A stretch of DNA of 5,629 nucleotides, from contig DEWO01000022.1 in assembly GCA_002363695.1 (NCBI GenBank), positions 1-5,629 of the forward strand, written 5' to 3'. Under the pieces are notes generated by a model that searched no databases, was not told the DNA's origin, and saw only the letters and a program-made list of their open reading frames with translations. The stretch's first letter is position 1; the number at the start of each line of letters is the position of its first letter. Positions 5,333-5,629 of this stretch are shown here, piece by piece. The translations under genes and the position numbers were made by a program. This DNA is from Prevotella sp. UBA3208 (GTDB taxonomy: Bacteria; Bacteroidota; Bacteroidia; Bacteroidales; Bacteroidaceae).

Positions 5333-5629
5333 TTATGGCTGTAGTTGTGAATACTCCTTCACGGCATCGAAGCACGGGCAGGCTTTCAGCGGGTTCAGGT
5401 TGCGGTGGCCTACGATGAGGGCGCGGGGGTAGCGCTCCTTCAGTGCCTTCAGCAGCCGCCTGAGCGCTTCCTTCTGTGCCTCGGTGCGCGTGTCAGCGGG
5501 TTGACCGCGGATGTCCAGCCCGCCCTCGTAGCACACGCCTATCGAATGGGCGTTGTGGTTCTGGCAGTGGGCGCCGACCATGTACTCCGGCCGTCCCGTC
5601 TCAATCTGTCCGTCACGACGGACCACGTA
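5333..5629 (-). CDS. N-acetylmuramoyl-L-alanine amidase, T7 lysozyme-like (partial)
   Basis: The 98 C-terminal residues are visible; the start lies beyond the right edge and the stop is TAA at 5335-5333. Amidase_2/PGRP-fold enzymes cut the bond between N-acetylmuramic acid and L-alanine in peptidoglycan, using zinc. Visible marks are RRDGQIETGRP (fragment residues 4-14), VGAHCQNHNAHSIGVCYEGG (18-37), DTRTEAQ (46-52) and GHRNLNPLKACPCFDA (74-89). By alignment with T7 lysozyme, His75 and Cys84 are zinc ligands (T7 His122 and Cys130) and Lys82 matches the catalytic Lys128. The first zinc histidine and the conserved tyrosine would be off the window. A GTG at 5626-5624 is in frame but falls inside the fold, so it is not the start. 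Small amidases of this type are frequent in Bacteroidales chromosomes, sometimes phage-derived. It runs convergent to the pectin genes and shows no link to them. Confidence 0.9.
   Translation of the reverse strand, partial: YVVRRDGQIETGRPEYMVGAHCQNHNAHSIGVCYEGGLDIRGQPADTRTEAQKEALRRLLKALKERYPRALIVGHRNLNPLKACPCFDAVKEYSQLQP

Noticed and set aside
1..5629. CRISPR arrays, insertion sequences, tRNA or rRNA genes
   Set aside because: I saw no regularly spaced repeats, no transposase or terminal inverted repeats around the lyase, and no tRNA- or rRNA-like stretch; almost all sequence is accounted for by the five genes and the remnant.

Overview
The window looks like a chromosomal stretch from a relatively GC-rich member of the Bacteroidales, most likely Prevotellaceae. 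Four things point there: a trpF-trpA order with an ATGA overlap, a Bacteroidetes-type -7 promoter element (TAnnTTTG), secreted pectin-degrading enzymes of Bacteroidetes type, and the C-terminal tail signature (YnLxGqRV...KGIvIkNGKKy) on a secreted enzyme. The genus cannot be fixed from the sequence alone.

Layout. Positions 1-156 hold the 3' end of trpF, and 153-935 hold a complete trpA, so the left side is the end of a tryptophan biosynthesis operon. A 75-base gap follows. It packs a perfect 9-bp terminator-like hairpin (946-972) and, directly after it, a Bacteroidetes -7 box (976-983), which switches the locus from amino-acid synthesis to pectin breakdown. Positions 1011-3671 encode an 886-residue secreted fusion of a GH28 (polygalacturonase-type) domain and a GH105 (unsaturated galacturonyl hydrolase) domain. 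Fifteen bases later, 3687-5069 encode a secreted PL1-type pectate lyase with a C-terminal sorting-type tail. Directly after its stop codon, and in the same frame, lie 46 more sense codons that read as a second, different C-terminal tail (5070-5210), which I interpret as a gene remnant. An 18-bp stacked hairpin (5254-5296) separates this from a convergent gene on the minus strand (5333 to the right edge), the C-terminal part of a T7-lysozyme-like N-acetylmuramoyl-L-alanine amidase.

How the genes work together. PL1 cleaves homogalacturonan by beta-elimination and leaves 4,5-unsaturated galacturonyl ends. GH105 enzymes hydrolyse exactly such unsaturated terminal residues, and GH28 hydrolyses the saturated alpha-1,4-galacturonyl links. 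Two adjacent genes therefore hold three complementary steps. The lyase carries an outer-membrane sorting-type tail and the fusion does not, which suggests cleavage outside the cell followed by periplasmic trimming. No SusC/SusD pair, esterase, sensor or transporter is in view, so this is at most part of a pectin utilisation locus.

The observation most worth a second look is the pair of in-frame, unlike tails at the end of the lyase gene, combined with the lower GC of the lyase compared with both the upstream genes and the leftover tail. This fits gene replacement or insertion that left the old 3' end behind. Otherwise the window is made of recognisable families, and I see no sign of a wholly new system.
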